From: Rubrivivax sp.
GTDB lineage: Bacteria; Pseudomonadota; Gammaproteobacteria; Burkholderiales; Burkholderiaceae_C
NCBI GenBank assembly: GCA_016789955.1
Contig: JAEUPB010000078.1
Location: forward strand, 1 to 57,350
DNA length: 57,350 nt
Direction of reading: 5' to 3'
Shown here: positions 16,972-25,588 of the stretch, piece by piece
Position numbering within the stretch: the stretch's first letter is position 1
Layout of the letters: each line of letters starts with the position of its first letter
The notes under the pieces: generated by a model
Databases searched by the model: none
What the model saw: the letters and a program-made list of their open reading frames with translations, nothing else
Told to the model about the DNA's origin: nothing
Program-made: the position numbers and the translations under genes

Positions 16972-19497
16972 ATGGCCGCACCTCCCGCCCCGGCCGACGC
17001 GCTGGTCGAGTACCGCGCGCGGCGCGATTTCGCCCGCTCGCCCGAGCCGGCCGGCGTGGTGTGCCCCTCGTCCCCCGGTGAACTGGCCTACGTCATCCAG
17101 AAGCACGCGGCCACGCGGCTGCACTACGACCTGCGGCTGGAACTCGACGGCGTGATGCTGAGCTGGGCCGTGCCCAAGGGCCCGAGCCTCGATCCGCGCG
17201 ACAAGCGCATGGCCGTGCGCACCGAAGACCACCCGATCGCCTACAACACGTTCGAGGGCACGATCCCCGAGGGCCAGTACGGCGCCGGCCGCGTCATCGT
17301 GTGGGACCGCGGCCGCTGGGAGCCCGTGGGCGACCCGCGCGCAGGGTTGCGCGACGGCAAGCTGCTGTTCCACCTGCAAGGGCAGAAGCTCGCGGGCCTT
17401 TGGGAACTGGTGCGCATCGGCAAGCCCGGCGATCGGCAGGTGTCGTGGATCCTGTTCAAGAAGCACGATGCCTACGAGCGCCCGCGCGAGCAGCACGACG
17501 TGATCACGGCCTTGCCCGACAGCGTGGTGGCCCATCCGCTGCCGCCGGCCTCGCGTGCGGCGCAGGCCGGCGACGCCGTCGGCGACTTGCCGGTGGCGGC
17601 CCGCGTCTCGGAGCTGCCCGGTGCAGTCCCGGCCGTGCTGCCCACATCGATGGCGCCGCAGCTCGCCACCGCCGCCACCGGCGTGCCGCCGCGCGGCGCG
17701 TGGTGTTTCGAGATCAAGTTCGACGGCTACCGGCTGATGGCCCGCGTCGACGGGCGCGGGCGGGTCTCGCTCATCACCCGCGGCGGGCATGACTGGACGG
17801 CGAAGATGCCGGCCCTCGCGAAGGACGTGGCCGCGCTCGGCCTGCGCGACGCCTGGCTCGATGGCGAGATCGTCGTGCTCGGGGCCCATGGCATGCCGGA
17901 GTTCAACGCGTTGCAGCAGGCCTTCGACGCACGTTCGTCCGACGCCATCACGTACTTCGTGTTCGACGCGCCGTTCCTCGACGGCCACGATCTGCGCGCC
18001 GTGCCGCTGCGCGAGCGCCGGCGCTTCCTGCAGGCGCGGCTCGCACCGCATCTGGGGGAACGCGTGCGCTGGAGCGCGGAGTTCCAGGCCGACGCGCCGA
18101 CGATCCTCGAGTCGGCGCGCAAGCTGGGCCTGGAAGGCGTGATCGCCAAGCGCGCCGATGCGCCGTACGTGTCGGTGCGCACCGAGACCTGGCTGAAGCT
18201 CAAGTGCCGGCAGCGCCAGGAGTTCGTGGTGGTTGGCTACACCGATCGCGGCGGCGAGGCGGCGTCGGCCGAGATCGGCAGCCTGCTGCTGGCGGTGTAC
18301 GACGATGCCGGGGCGCTGCAGCACACCGGCGGCGTGGGCACCGGCTGGAGCGCGCGTGCCGCGGCCGACCTGAAGGCGCAGCTCGTGCCGCTGCAGGTCG
18401 ATGTGCCGGCCCCGCAGCTCGACGCCTTGCCCGCGCCGGGCCGCTGGTCGCGCCGGGAACTGGAGTCCGTGCGCTGGGTACGGCCGGAACTGGTGGTGGA
18501 GGTGGCCTTCGCCGACTGGACGCCCGATGGTCACGTGCGCCACGCCACGTGGCTGGGCGTACGCGCCGACAAGCCCGCCGCCGAGGTGCGGCGCGAGGCC
18601 ACCGCCGCGTCCACCGCGATCCGCGTCACGCACCCGTCGCGCGTGGTCGATCCGGCCAGCGGGCTGACCAAGCTCGACGTGGTGCGCTACTACGAGAGCG
18701 TGGCCGAGCGCATGCTGCCGCACCTGGCGGGCCGGCCGGTGTCGCTGGTGCGCGCGCCCGACGGCCTCGGCGGGCAGGTCTTCTTCCAGAAGCACGACGA
18801 GGCGCTCTCGATCCCCGGTCTTCGACACCTCTCGACGAAGGTCTGGCCCGACCATGAACCGTTGCTCGAGGTGCCCACCGCACGCGCCATCGCCGAGGCC
18901 GCGCAGATGAACGTGCTGGAGTTCCACACCTGGAACGCGACGGCTGCGCGCATCGCGAAGCCCGACCGCATGGTGTTCGACCTCGACCCCGGCGACGGCG
19001 TGGCGTGGAGCGCGGTGCAGGAGGCCGCACTGCTCGTGCGCTCGCTGCTCGGCGACCTGGGCCTGCAGTCGTGGCTGAAGACCAGCGGCGGCAAGGGCCT
19101 GCACGTGGTGGTGCCGCTCACGCCGCGCGACGGATGGGACGAGGTGAAGGCCGTCTCGCACGCCATCGTGCAGCACCTGGCGAGGGTGATCCCGTCGCGC
19201 TTCGTCGCGGTCTCGGGCGCGCGGAATCGCGTCGGCCGCATCTTCGTGGACTACCTGCGCAATGCGCATGGCGCCACCACCGCCGCGGCGTTCTCGGTGC
19301 GCGCGCGGCCGGGCCTGGGCGTGGCGATGCCGGTGGCGTGGGACGCGCTGATGCAGCTGAAGGCCGGCAGCCACTGGACCGTGGCCACCGCGCGCGAGCA
19401 CCTGTCGTTCGAGCGCCAGGACCCGTGGGCGGCGTACTTCACGACGCGGCAGACGCTGACGCAGGCACGCCGCCGCCTCGTGATGGATGCGACATAG
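16972..19497 (+). CDS. ligD: multifunctional NHEJ DNA ligase LigD (PE-LIG-POL)
   Basis: An 841-residue ATP-dependent ligase with the Pseudomonas-type domain order. The 3'-phosphoesterase domain covers about residues 20-185, with the HYDLRLELDG motif (His51, Asp59). The ligase domain follows (about 240-535) with adenylation Lys249 in FEIKFDGYR, then the OB fold. The primase-polymerase domain spans 553-840 with metal-binding Asp670/Asp672 in VFDLDPGD and a third Asp in IFVDYLRN. All three active sites look intact. The protein trims, fills and seals double-strand breaks with Ku, whose gene is 98 bp downstream on the same strand. Confidence 0.96.
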   Translation: MAAPPAPADALVEYRARRDFARSPEPAGVVCPSSPGELAYVIQKHAATRLHYDLRLELDGVMLSWAVPKGPSLDPRDKRMAVRTEDHPIAYNTFEGTIPEGQYGAGRVIVWDRGRWEPVGDPRAGLRDGKLLFHLQGQKLAGLWELVRIGKPGDRQVSWILFKKHDAYERPREQHDVITALPDSVVAHPLPPASRAAQAGDAVGDLPVAARVSELPGAVPAVLPTSMAPQLATAATGVPPRGAWCFEIKFDGYRLMARVDGRGRVSLITRGGHDWTAKMPALAKDVAALGLRDAWLDGEIVVLGAHGMPEFNALQQAFDARSSDAITYFVFDAPFLDGHDLRAVPLRERRRFLQARLAPHLGERVRWSAEFQADAPTILESARKLGLEGVIAKRADAPYVSVRTETWLKLKCRQRQEFVVVGYTDRGGEAASAEIGSLLLAVYDDAGALQHTGGVGTGWSARAAADLKAQLVPLQVDVPAPQLDALPAPGRWSRRELESVRWVRPELVVEVAFADWTPDGHVRHATWLGVRADKPAAEVRREATAASTAIRVTHPSRVVDPASGLTKLDVVRYYESVAERMLPHLAGRPVSLVRAPDGLGGQVFFQKHDEALSIPGLRHLSTKVWPDHEPLLEVPTARAIAEAAQMNVLEFHTWNATAARIAKPDRMVFDLDPGDGVAWSAVQEAALLVRSLLGDLGLQSWLKTSGGKGLHVVVPLTPRDGWDEVKAVSHAIVQHLARVIPSRFVAVSGARNRVGRIFVDYLRNAHGATTAAAFSVRARPGLGVAMPVAWDALMQLKAGSHWTVATAREHLSFERQDPWAAYFTTRQTLTQARRRLVMDAT

Positions 19498-19595
19498 GTC
19501 CACGGCGCCGTGAGCGCCGCGCAACACACGCGCTATTCCCAGCAGAAACAACGGCTTATGCTCGCCGTCCCGTTTCCGGCCGCGAGGTCCCCGAC

Positions 19596-20543
19596 ATGGC
19601 AGCTCGTTCCATCGCCACGCTCACGCTGAGCTTCGGCCTCGTGAGCATCCCGGTGAAGCTGTACTCGGCCACCGAATCGTCGGCCACGGTGCGCTTCAAC
19701 CTGCTCGCCAAGGATGGCTCGCGCGTGAAGCAGCAGTACGTGTCCGAGCGCGACGGCACGGTCGTCGAGCGCGCTGACATGGTCAAGGGCTACGAGTTCG
19801 AGAAGGACCGCTATGTGCTCTTCGCCCCCGACGAGCTGAAGGCGCTGGAGACCTCGCCCACGCACCTCGTGGAGATCGTCGCCTTCGTGCCCGAGAAGAG
19901 CGTGGACCCGATCTACTACGACAAGGCCTACCTGCTCGCCCCCGACAAGCGCGGCGGCAAGCCCTACGCCCTGCTGGCGCAGGCGCTGCGCGACAGCGGC
20001 CGCTGCGCGCTGGCGCAGTGGGCCAGCAAGGGCAAACAGTACGTGGTGCAGATCCGCGCCGCCGAAGACGGCCTCGTGCTGCAGCAGCTGCTGTACGCGG
20101 CCGAGGTGCGCTCGCTGAAGGACCTGGACATCGAGCCGGTGCCGGTCTCGCAGGCCGAGCTGCAGCTGGCGATGCAGCTCATCGACCAGAACGCGCAGGA
20201 GGCCTACGACGCGACGGCGTTCCGCGACCACGAGAAGGAGCGCGTGCTCGCCGCCATCGACGCCAAGATCGCCGGCCAGCAGATCGTGGCCGTCGAGCCC
20301 GTGGACGCGCCGGCGAGCGGGCAGGTGATCGACCTGATGGATGCCTTGCGGGCGAGCCTGGCCCAGGTGCCTGCCGGGGCCTCGAAGGGGGCAAAGGCCG
20401 ACAAGCCCGCGAAGCCGGCCCCGGAGGCCGAGCAGGGATCTGCCGAGGTCACGGCGCTCGAGAAGCGCAGGCCCGCCAAGCGCGCCGCCGCGGCCGAGGC
20501 GCCGGCCGCGGCCGAGCCGGCGCGCACCCGCGCGCGGCGGTGA
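19596..20543 (+). CDS. ku: non-homologous end-joining protein Ku
   Basis: A 315-residue bacterial Ku homodimer subunit that binds DNA ends and recruits LigD. The Ku core begins directly at the ATG at 19596 (MAARSIATLTLSFGLVSIPVKLYSA). It continues through VVERADMVKGYEFEKDRYV, VDPIYYDKAYLLAPDKRGGKPYALL and LPEEV-region equivalents. A low-complexity Lys/Ala/Pro-rich tail (from about residue 265) is typical of the DNA-binding C-terminal extension. The frame is open far upstream inside ligD, but that is not homologous. Its stop overlaps the GTG of the next gene, so the two are translationally coupled. A TTATGCT upstream at 19556-19562 could give it a promoter of its own. Confidence 0.96.
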   Translation: MAARSIATLTLSFGLVSIPVKLYSATESSATVRFNLLAKDGSRVKQQYVSERDGTVVERADMVKGYEFEKDRYVLFAPDELKALETSPTHLVEIVAFVPEKSVDPIYYDKAYLLAPDKRGGKPYALLAQALRDSGRCALAQWASKGKQYVVQIRAAEDGLVLQQLLYAAEVRSLKDLDIEPVPVSQAELQLAMQLIDQNAQEAYDATAFRDHEKERVLAAIDAKIAGQQIVAVEPVDAPASGQVIDLMDALRASLAQVPAGASKGAKADKPAKPAPEAEQGSAEVTALEKRRPAKRAAAAEAPAAAEPARTRARR

Positions 20544-21391
20544 CCGGCACGGTCGACGCCCGCTACACGCTGCGCCAGATCGAGGAGCTGCTCGGGCTGC
20601 CGCGGCGCGTGGTCGCCGGGCTGGTCGAGGCCGGTTTCGTCACGCCGCAACGCGGCCCGCGCAACGCCTATCGCTTCACGTTCCAGGACGTCGTGCTGTT
20701 GCGCACCGCGCACCGGCTGCGCACGGCGCAGGTGCCGACGAAACGCCTGGTGCAGTCGCTGAAGGCGCTGCGCGAGCAGCTGCCGGCCGAGGTGCCGATC
20801 ACGGGGCTGCGCATCAAGGCCGCGGGCACCCAGGTGGCGGTGCGCCGCGGCGGCGCGCCGTGGGAGCCGCTCACCGGGCAGCTGCTGCTGGACTTCGAGG
20901 TCGCCGCGGGCGAGAACACCGTGGCCTTCATCGACCACCCGCGCCCCACGGCGGGCGAGGTGCCGCGGGCGCCGACATCGGCTGCCCTGGCCGAGCGCTT
21001 CGACCGCGCCGAGCGCCTCGAACCCCAGGACGCCGCAGCGGCCGAGGCGCTGTACCGCGAGGTGCTGGCCGACGAGCCGGGGCACGCCGACGCGGCCGTG
21101 AATCTCGCGGCGCTGCTGTGCGACGCCGGCCGCGCCGCCGAGGCCCGCGCCGCGTGCCTGCAGGGGCTGGCCGCGCATCCCGACGTGGCGCTGCTGCACT
21201 ACAACCTGGCCATCGCGCTGGAAGACCTGCGCGAGCCGGCGCAGGCGCTGGAGGCCTACGCGGCCTGCCTGCGGCTCGACCCGTCGCAGGCCGATGCACA
21301 CTACAACGCCGCGCGGCTGAACGAGCGGCTCGGCCGCCGCCAGGCCGCGCTGCGGCACTACAACGCCTACCGCCGTCTCGTGCAGCGCTGA
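20540..21391 (+). CDS. MerR-type HTH and TPR protein of the NHEJ operon
   Basis: A 283-residue protein starting at a GTG that overlaps the ku stop codon (GTGA). Residues 8-75 form a MerR-like winged helix: YTLRQIEELLGLPRRVVAGLVEAGFVTP in overlapping pieces, then FTFQDVVLLRTAHRLR. A linker domain follows. From about residue 160 there are three tetratricopeptide repeats (EALYREVLADEPGHADAAVN, ALEAYAACLRLDPSQADAHYN). The combination of HTH and TPR directly coupled to Ku suggests a regulator or protein-interaction partner of the end-joining system. I know of no demonstrated function. Confidence 0.8.
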   Translation: MTGTVDARYTLRQIEELLGLPRRVVAGLVEAGFVTPQRGPRNAYRFTFQDVVLLRTAHRLRTAQVPTKRLVQSLKALREQLPAEVPITGLRIKAAGTQVAVRRGGAPWEPLTGQLLLDFEVAAGENTVAFIDHPRPTAGEVPRAPTSAALAERFDRAERLEPQDAAAAEALYREVLADEPGHADAAVNLAALLCDAGRAAEARAACLQGLAAHPDVALLHYNLAIALEDLREPAQALEAYAACLRLDPSQADAHYNAARLNERLGRRQAALRHYNAYRRLVQR

Positions 21392-21417
21392 CGAAGGGCG
21401 CGGGGGAGGAGAGATCG

Positions 21418-22125
21418 ATGATCCAGCTCGTGCAGTTCGCGCCGGCCTTCGGGCTGCCCAACGCCAGCCCGTTCTGCATGAAGCTCGAGACCTGGCTGCG
21501 CATGGCCGGCCTCCCGTACATCGCGGTCAACGACAGCATGCGGGTGATGAAGGCGCCCAAGGGCAAGCTGCCGTACATCGTCGACGACGACGGAACGCAG
21601 GTGGCCGACACCACGCTGGTCATCGAGCACCTCACGCGCCGCCACGGCGTGCCGCTCGATGCCGCGCTGACGCCGGCCGAGCGCGGCATCGCCACGGCGT
21701 TCCAGCGGCTCTTCGAGGAGAACCTGTACTGGGCCGTGATCCACACGCGCTGGGCCGACGCGGCCGGCTGGGCGCTGACGCAGCAGGCCTTCTTCGGCGA
21801 CATGCCGGTGCCGCTGCGCTGGTTCGTGCCGATGCTGGCGCGGCGCGGCGTGCTGGCGCAGATGCGCGGCCAGGGGCTGGGGCGGCATCGCGTGGAGGAG
21901 ATCCACGCGATCGCCTGCCGCGATCTCACCGCCGTGGCCGACTTCCTCGGCGACAAGCCGTTCCTGATGGGCGAGGCGCCGACCTCGATCGACGCGGTGG
22001 CCTACGCCTTCCTCGCCAACATCCTTTGGGCGCCGCTGGACACGCCGCTGCGCCGCCATGCGCAGGCGCGACCGACGCTCGAGGCCTACTGCGCCCGGAT
22101 GAAGGCACGGTACTACGCCGGCTGA
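21418..22125 (+). CDS. glutathione S-transferase-like (metaxin/FAXC-type) protein
   Basis: A 235-residue protein. The ATG at 21418 is preceded by a strong GGGGGAGGAGAG ribosome-binding site. The N-terminal thioredoxin-like half contains NASPFCMKLETWLRMAGLPY and KGKLPYIVDDDG, typical of the GST branch related to metaxins and the fax protein. The C-terminal helical half ends with FLGDKPFLMGEAPTSIDAVAYAFL, a GST_C signature. Family members in bacteria are cytosolic with unclear substrates. It shares no obvious pathway with the NHEJ genes upstream. It overlaps the convergent hydrolase by 13 bp. Confidence 0.85.
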   Translation: MIQLVQFAPAFGLPNASPFCMKLETWLRMAGLPYIAVNDSMRVMKAPKGKLPYIVDDDGTQVADTTLVIEHLTRRHGVPLDAALTPAERGIATAFQRLFEENLYWAVIHTRWADAAGWALTQQAFFGDMPVPLRWFVPMLARRGVLAQMRGQGLGRHRVEEIHAIACRDLTAVADFLGDKPFLMGEAPTSIDAVAYAFLANILWAPLDTPLRRHAQARPTLEAYCARMKARYYAG

Positions 22126-23015
22126 TCGAACCGGGCCGGGCGCAGGCTCTCGCGCAGGAAGTCGAGCGCCAGCGCGTTGAAGCGCTCCGGCTGGTCGCGC
22201 GGCACCGAGTGGCCGGCACTGGCGATGCGCACCGAACGCGCCTGCGGCATCGCGGCCACGACATTGCTGAACACCTCGGCATGGATGGGCGCGGTGTCCT
22301 CGCCCGAGACGAGCAGCACCGGCATCGGCAGCGCCTGCAGCGCGGTGGGCGGCAGCAGCGGAAACTCGTTGCTCGACAGTGCCAGCATGCGCATCGCCAG
22401 CACGTTCTGCATCCGGCGCCGGTACGCCGGATCGTCCACGGCAGGCGCCGCGCGGCCCTGGATGCCGCCGGTCATCAGCGCCGCAGCGGTGGCGTCGTCG
22501 CCGCGGCGGAACGCGGCGTTGGCCGGCTCGATCACCTCGGCGCGGAAGCGTGTGCGTTCCCGGCGGCCGGACTCGCTGAAGTCCGCGTAGCAGAGCATCG
22601 CCGGCTCGACCGCGACGATCGCGGCCACGCGCTGCGGGTGCGCGATCGCCAGCGCCAGCGCGGTGTAGGCGCCGTACGAGCTGCCCACGAGCGTGACCCG
22701 CGGCAACGCCAGTGCATCGAGCATCGCGGCGAGATCCTCCGCCTCGACCAGCGCCGAGTGGTCGGGCGAGGGCATCGCGTTGCGGTTCGGGTGGCTGTAG
22801 CGGCGGCTGTAGCTGATGCAGCGGTACGACGCACGGAACGCATCCCACTGCGGCGCCCACGAGCGCCAGTCGCCCATCGCGCCGTGCACGAACACCAGCG
22901 GCTCGCCGTGGCCTTCGACGACGTGGTGCAGTTCGACGCCCGACGGCAGCCGCACCGCCGCGGGTTCGAGCCGTTCGATCGACGGGATCGTGGCCGCGGG
23001 CGCCATGCCGCTCAT
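22113..23015 (-). CDS. alpha/beta hydrolase
   Basis: A 300-residue alpha/beta-fold hydrolase. The oxyanion-hole segment is LVFVHGAMGDWRSW. The nucleophile elbow is GSSYG (VTLVGSSYGAYTALALA), the acid is in LLVSGEDTAPIH, and the catalytic His is in SAGHSVPRDQPERFN. It starts at an ATG whose last bases overlap the stop of the Bug-type binding protein gene (ATGA), so the two genes form a coupled pair. Pairing with a tricarboxylate-type binding protein and a divergent LysR regulator suggests a small catabolic unit. The ester or C-C bond cleaved is unknown. Confidence 0.85.
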   Translation of the reverse strand: MSGMAPAATIPSIERLEPAAVRLPSGVELHHVVEGHGEPLVFVHGAMGDWRSWAPQWDAFRASYRCISYSRRYSHPNRNAMPSPDHSALVEAEDLAAMLDALALPRVTLVGSSYGAYTALALAIAHPQRVAAIVAVEPAMLCYADFSESGRRERTRFRAEVIEPANAAFRRGDDATAAALMTGGIQGRAAPAVDDPAYRRRMQNVLAMRMLALSSNEFPLLPPTALQALPMPVLLVSGEDTAPIHAEVFSNVVAAMPQARSVRIASAGHSVPRDQPERFNALALDFLRESLRPARFDQPA

Positions 23016-23989
23016 TCGGGCTTGATGCCGGCCGCCTTCACGATGCGCGACAGGCGGGCCTGCTCGTCGCGCAGGAAGGGCGCGAGCGCCGCGGGGCTGG
23101 CGAGGCGCTCGGGCGCCAGCATGCCCAGTTCCTCGAGCTTGCCACGCACGGCCGGCTGGTTGCGCGATTTCGCCCAGGCGGCCTGCAGTGCCTCGATCGC
23201 CGGCTTCGGCGTGGCCGCCGGCACGAAGGCCATGATCCAGCCGAGATACTCGAAGTCGGCCACGCCGGCCTCGACCATCGTCGGCACGTCGGGCAATGAC
23301 GGCAGCCGCTCGCGCGAGGTCACCGCCAGCACGCGCACGCGGCCGGCCTTGGCATGCGGCACCGCCACGTTGGGCGCGGTGAACATCAGCTGGATCTGGC
23401 CGCCCAGCAGGTCGTTCATCGCCAGCCCGTCGCCCTTGTAGGGCACGTGGGTCATCTGCACGCCGGCGGTCTGGCTGTAGAACTCGCTGGCGAGATGGCC
23501 CGACGAGCCGTTGCCGCCCGAGCCGTAGTTGATCTTTCGCGGGTTCGCCGCGGCGTACGCGGCCAGATCGGCCACGGTGCGCACCGGCAGCGCGGCGTTC
23601 ACCGCCAGCACGAAGGCGCCGGCGCCGATCACTGCCACCGGCACGAGGTCGCGCGCCGGGTCGTAGTTCAGCCGCGCCATCACGAAGGGCGCGTTGGTGA
23701 TGGCCGCGGGGCCGCTCATCAGCAGCGTGTGCCCGTCGGCGGGAGCCTTGGCCACCGCATCGGCGGCGAACGTGCTGCTGGCGCCGGGCTTGTTCTCCAC
23801 CACCACCGGCTGCCCGAGCAGCGGCGTCAGCTGCTCGGCCATCAGCCGCGCGAGAAAGTCCGACGGGCCGCCCGGTGCGGCACCGACCACCACGCGCAGC
23901 GGCTTGCTCGGCCAGGCCTGTGCACGGGCCCGCGGGGCGACAGCGGCAGCGAGCAGGGCGGCGCAGGCGTGGCGTCGGTCGATGGGCAT
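23012..23989 (-). CDS. Bug-family tripartite tricarboxylate transporter binding protein
   Basis: A 325-residue periplasmic binding protein of the Bug/TctC family. The ATG at 23989 is preceded by GGAGACACC and followed by a signal peptide (RRHACAALLAAAVAPRARAQ). A longer frame upstream lacks a signal. Family motifs are WPSKPLRVVVGAAPGGPSDFLAR, ADGHTLLMSG, NYGSGGNGSSGHLASEFY, HVPYKGDGLAMNDLLGGQ and LPDVPTMVEAG. Such proteins bind carboxylates for TctAB transporters, but no TctA or TctB gene is nearby. It is coupled to the downstream hydrolase and divergent from the LysR regulator. Confidence 0.92.
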   Translation of the reverse strand: MPIDRRHACAALLAAAVAPRARAQAWPSKPLRVVVGAAPGGPSDFLARLMAEQLTPLLGQPVVVENKPGASSTFAADAVAKAPADGHTLLMSGPAAITNAPFVMARLNYDPARDLVPVAVIGAGAFVLAVNAALPVRTVADLAAYAAANPRKINYGSGGNGSSGHLASEFYSQTAGVQMTHVPYKGDGLAMNDLLGGQIQLMFTAPNVAVPHAKAGRVRVLAVTSRERLPSLPDVPTMVEAGVADFEYLGWIMAFVPAATPKPAIEALQAAWAKSRNQPAVRGKLEELGMLAPERLASPAALAPFLRDEQARLSRIVKAAGIKPE

Positions 23990-24067
23990 GGGTGTCTCCG
24001 GATCGTGCTTGTCCGGCGATTCTCGACAGGCCCGCTGCAAGCGACGAATCAATTCGGACCTCGAGCG

Positions 24068-24082
24068 ATCAGTACTATTGAT
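24068..24082. promoter_or_regulatory. candidate LysR-type operator
   Basis: The segment has ATCA (24068-24071) and its inverse TGAT (24079-24082) around a 7-bp AT-rich centre, just upstream of the LysR-type GTG start and inside the divergent promoter region. The T-n-A symmetry fits a LysR-type autoregulatory box, but the dyad is short and the assignment is tentative. Confidence 0.3.
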
Positions 24083-24084
24083 AG

Positions 24085-25041
24085 GTGCCCGCCGCCCGCC
24101 GCCCCTCCGCCCAGGTGCTGCTGGCCCGCCTCACCGCGCGGGCCCGGCTGCGCCACCTGCAGGTGCTGGTGAGCGTGGGCGACCTGGGCAGCTTCAAGCG
24201 GGCGGCCGAGTCCGTGGGCCTGACGCAGCCGGCCGTGACGCACGTGATCGGCGACCTCGAACGGCTGCTCGGCACGCCGCTGTTCCACCGCCATGCACGC
24301 GGCGCCACGCCGGCGGATGCCGCACGGGCGCTGATGCCGGTGGCGCGGCGTATGCTCGCGGCGCTGGCCGAAGGCGCCGAGGTGGTGTCGGCGCAGATGG
24401 CCCATGCCGACGGCGTGGTGCGGTTGGCCGCCACGGCGTCGGCGCTGGGCGGGTTGCTGCCGCGGCTGTTGCCGGCGTTCTCGGCCGCGGCGCCGCAGGT
24501 GCAGGTGCTGGTGACGCAGGCCGAGGCCGACCTCTACAACGATCTCGTCGCGCGCGCCGAGGTCGATGCCGTGGCCTGCCGCCGCCCGTCCGTGCTGCCG
24601 CAGGGCTGGCTATTCCATGCGCTGCGGCGCGACGCGCTGGGCGTGGTGTGCGCGCCGGGCCATCCGCTGGCGCGGCGACGCCGCGTGACGCAGGCCGAGC
24701 TGGCGAAGGAGACCTGGCTGGTGCCGCCCGCCGGCAGCCTGGCTCGGCGCGGGTTGGATGACTGGGCCGAGGCGCAGGGCTGGATGCCGCGCCTTGCACC
24801 GGTCATCGCCCGCGCGTTGCCGCTGACCTGGGCGCTGCTGCAGCAGCAGCGCGCGTTGACGCTGGTGCCGCTGGGCGTGGTGCAGCAACTGCTCGATGCG
24901 CGGCAGCTCGTGCACCTGCGTGTCGACCGCGCCTGGCCGCTCGACGACCTCGGCCTGTTGATGCCGGCCGAACGGCAAGGTGCGGCCGCGGCCCGGTTGC
25001 TGGCCTACGCGCAAGCGCCGGGGGCCTGGCACGACGACTGA
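24085..25041 (+). CDS. LysR-family transcriptional regulator
   Basis: A 318-residue LysR-type regulator starting at GTG 24085. The N-terminal winged HTH (about residues 20-80) has LRHLQVLVSVGDLGSFKRAAE, LTQPAVTHVIGDLERLLGTPLF and HRHARG. The C-terminal periplasmic-binding-like effector domain covers about 105-305. It is divergent from the Bug/hydrolase pair and probably controls it, which is the normal arrangement for this family. The effector would be a carboxylate related to the Bug ligand, which is not identified. Confidence 0.92.
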   Translation: MPAARRPSAQVLLARLTARARLRHLQVLVSVGDLGSFKRAAESVGLTQPAVTHVIGDLERLLGTPLFHRHARGATPADAARALMPVARRMLAALAEGAEVVSAQMAHADGVVRLAATASALGGLLPRLLPAFSAAAPQVQVLVTQAEADLYNDLVARAEVDAVACRRPSVLPQGWLFHALRRDALGVVCAPGHPLARRRRVTQAELAKETWLVPPAGSLARRGLDDWAEAQGWMPRLAPVIARALPLTWALLQQQRALTLVPLGVVQQLLDARQLVHLRVDRAWPLDDLGLLMPAERQGAAAARLLAYAQAPGAWHDD

Positions 25042-25084
25042 TGCGCGAAGATCGACGCCGACGAGCACTCCTTCCGGAAACCCG

Positions 25085-25579
25085 ATGACCGACCCGACTC
25101 CCCACACGCTGCGTGAGCTGGCTGGTCAAATGCCTGAACTCGTGCCCACGGCCCGGCTGGTCTGGACCGCCGCGGTCGACGTCGCCCCGCGCGAGGACCT
25201 GGGCGACTGCGGCTACGGCGAACGCTACATCGTGCCCATCACCGGCGGCGAGTTCTGGGGCGGCCCGGGCTTCGAGACGCTGCGTGGCCACGTGCGTGCC
25301 GGCGGTGCCGACAGGCAGTGGCTGCGAGCCGACGGCGTCAAGGAGTTGCACGCGGTCTACGAGATGGAGACCGACGACGGCCTCGTGCTCGGCATCGACA
25401 ACCGCGTGATCGTCGATGACAGCGTGCGGCCCGAACGCTACGCGATGTCCCACGTGGTCGTCACCGCGCCGGCAGGCCGGCTGGGGTGGCTGAACCGGCG
25501 CCGGTTCATCGGCACGCTGCAGCCGCTGCGCCCGCAGCGGCAGGCGGTCCTGATCCGCGTGTTTCTGGTGGAGCGCTGA
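25085..25579 (+). CDS. DUF3237 (UPF0311) family protein
   Basis: A 164-residue protein of the DUF3237 family, recognised by the RYIVPITGGEFWGGPGF core and the VKELHAVYEMETDDGL and YAMSHVVVTAPAG strands. The family forms a beta-barrel of unknown enzymatic role, often found among catabolic genes. The ATG at 25085 is chosen because conserved sequence begins shortly after it. It lies 43 bp after the LysR gene on the same strand and may belong to the same small catabolic unit. Confidence 0.82.
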   Translation: MTDPTPHTLRELAGQMPELVPTARLVWTAAVDVAPREDLGDCGYGERYIVPITGGEFWGGPGFETLRGHVRAGGADRQWLRADGVKELHAVYEMETDDGLVLGIDNRVIVDDSVRPERYAMSHVVVTAPAGRLGWLNRRRFIGTLQPLRPQRQAVLIRVFLVER

Positions 25580-25588
25580 GGCCTTCGG

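Noticed and set aside
16900-19551. 883-codon open frame antisense to ligD
   Set aside because: Shadow of ligD caused by GC bias; all three LigD active sites are intact on the plus strand.
23012-24052. Longer start at 24052 for the first Bug-type gene
   Set aside because: The extra 21 residues are charged and would disrupt the signal peptide. The ATG at 23989 has a good ribosome-binding site and signal sequence.
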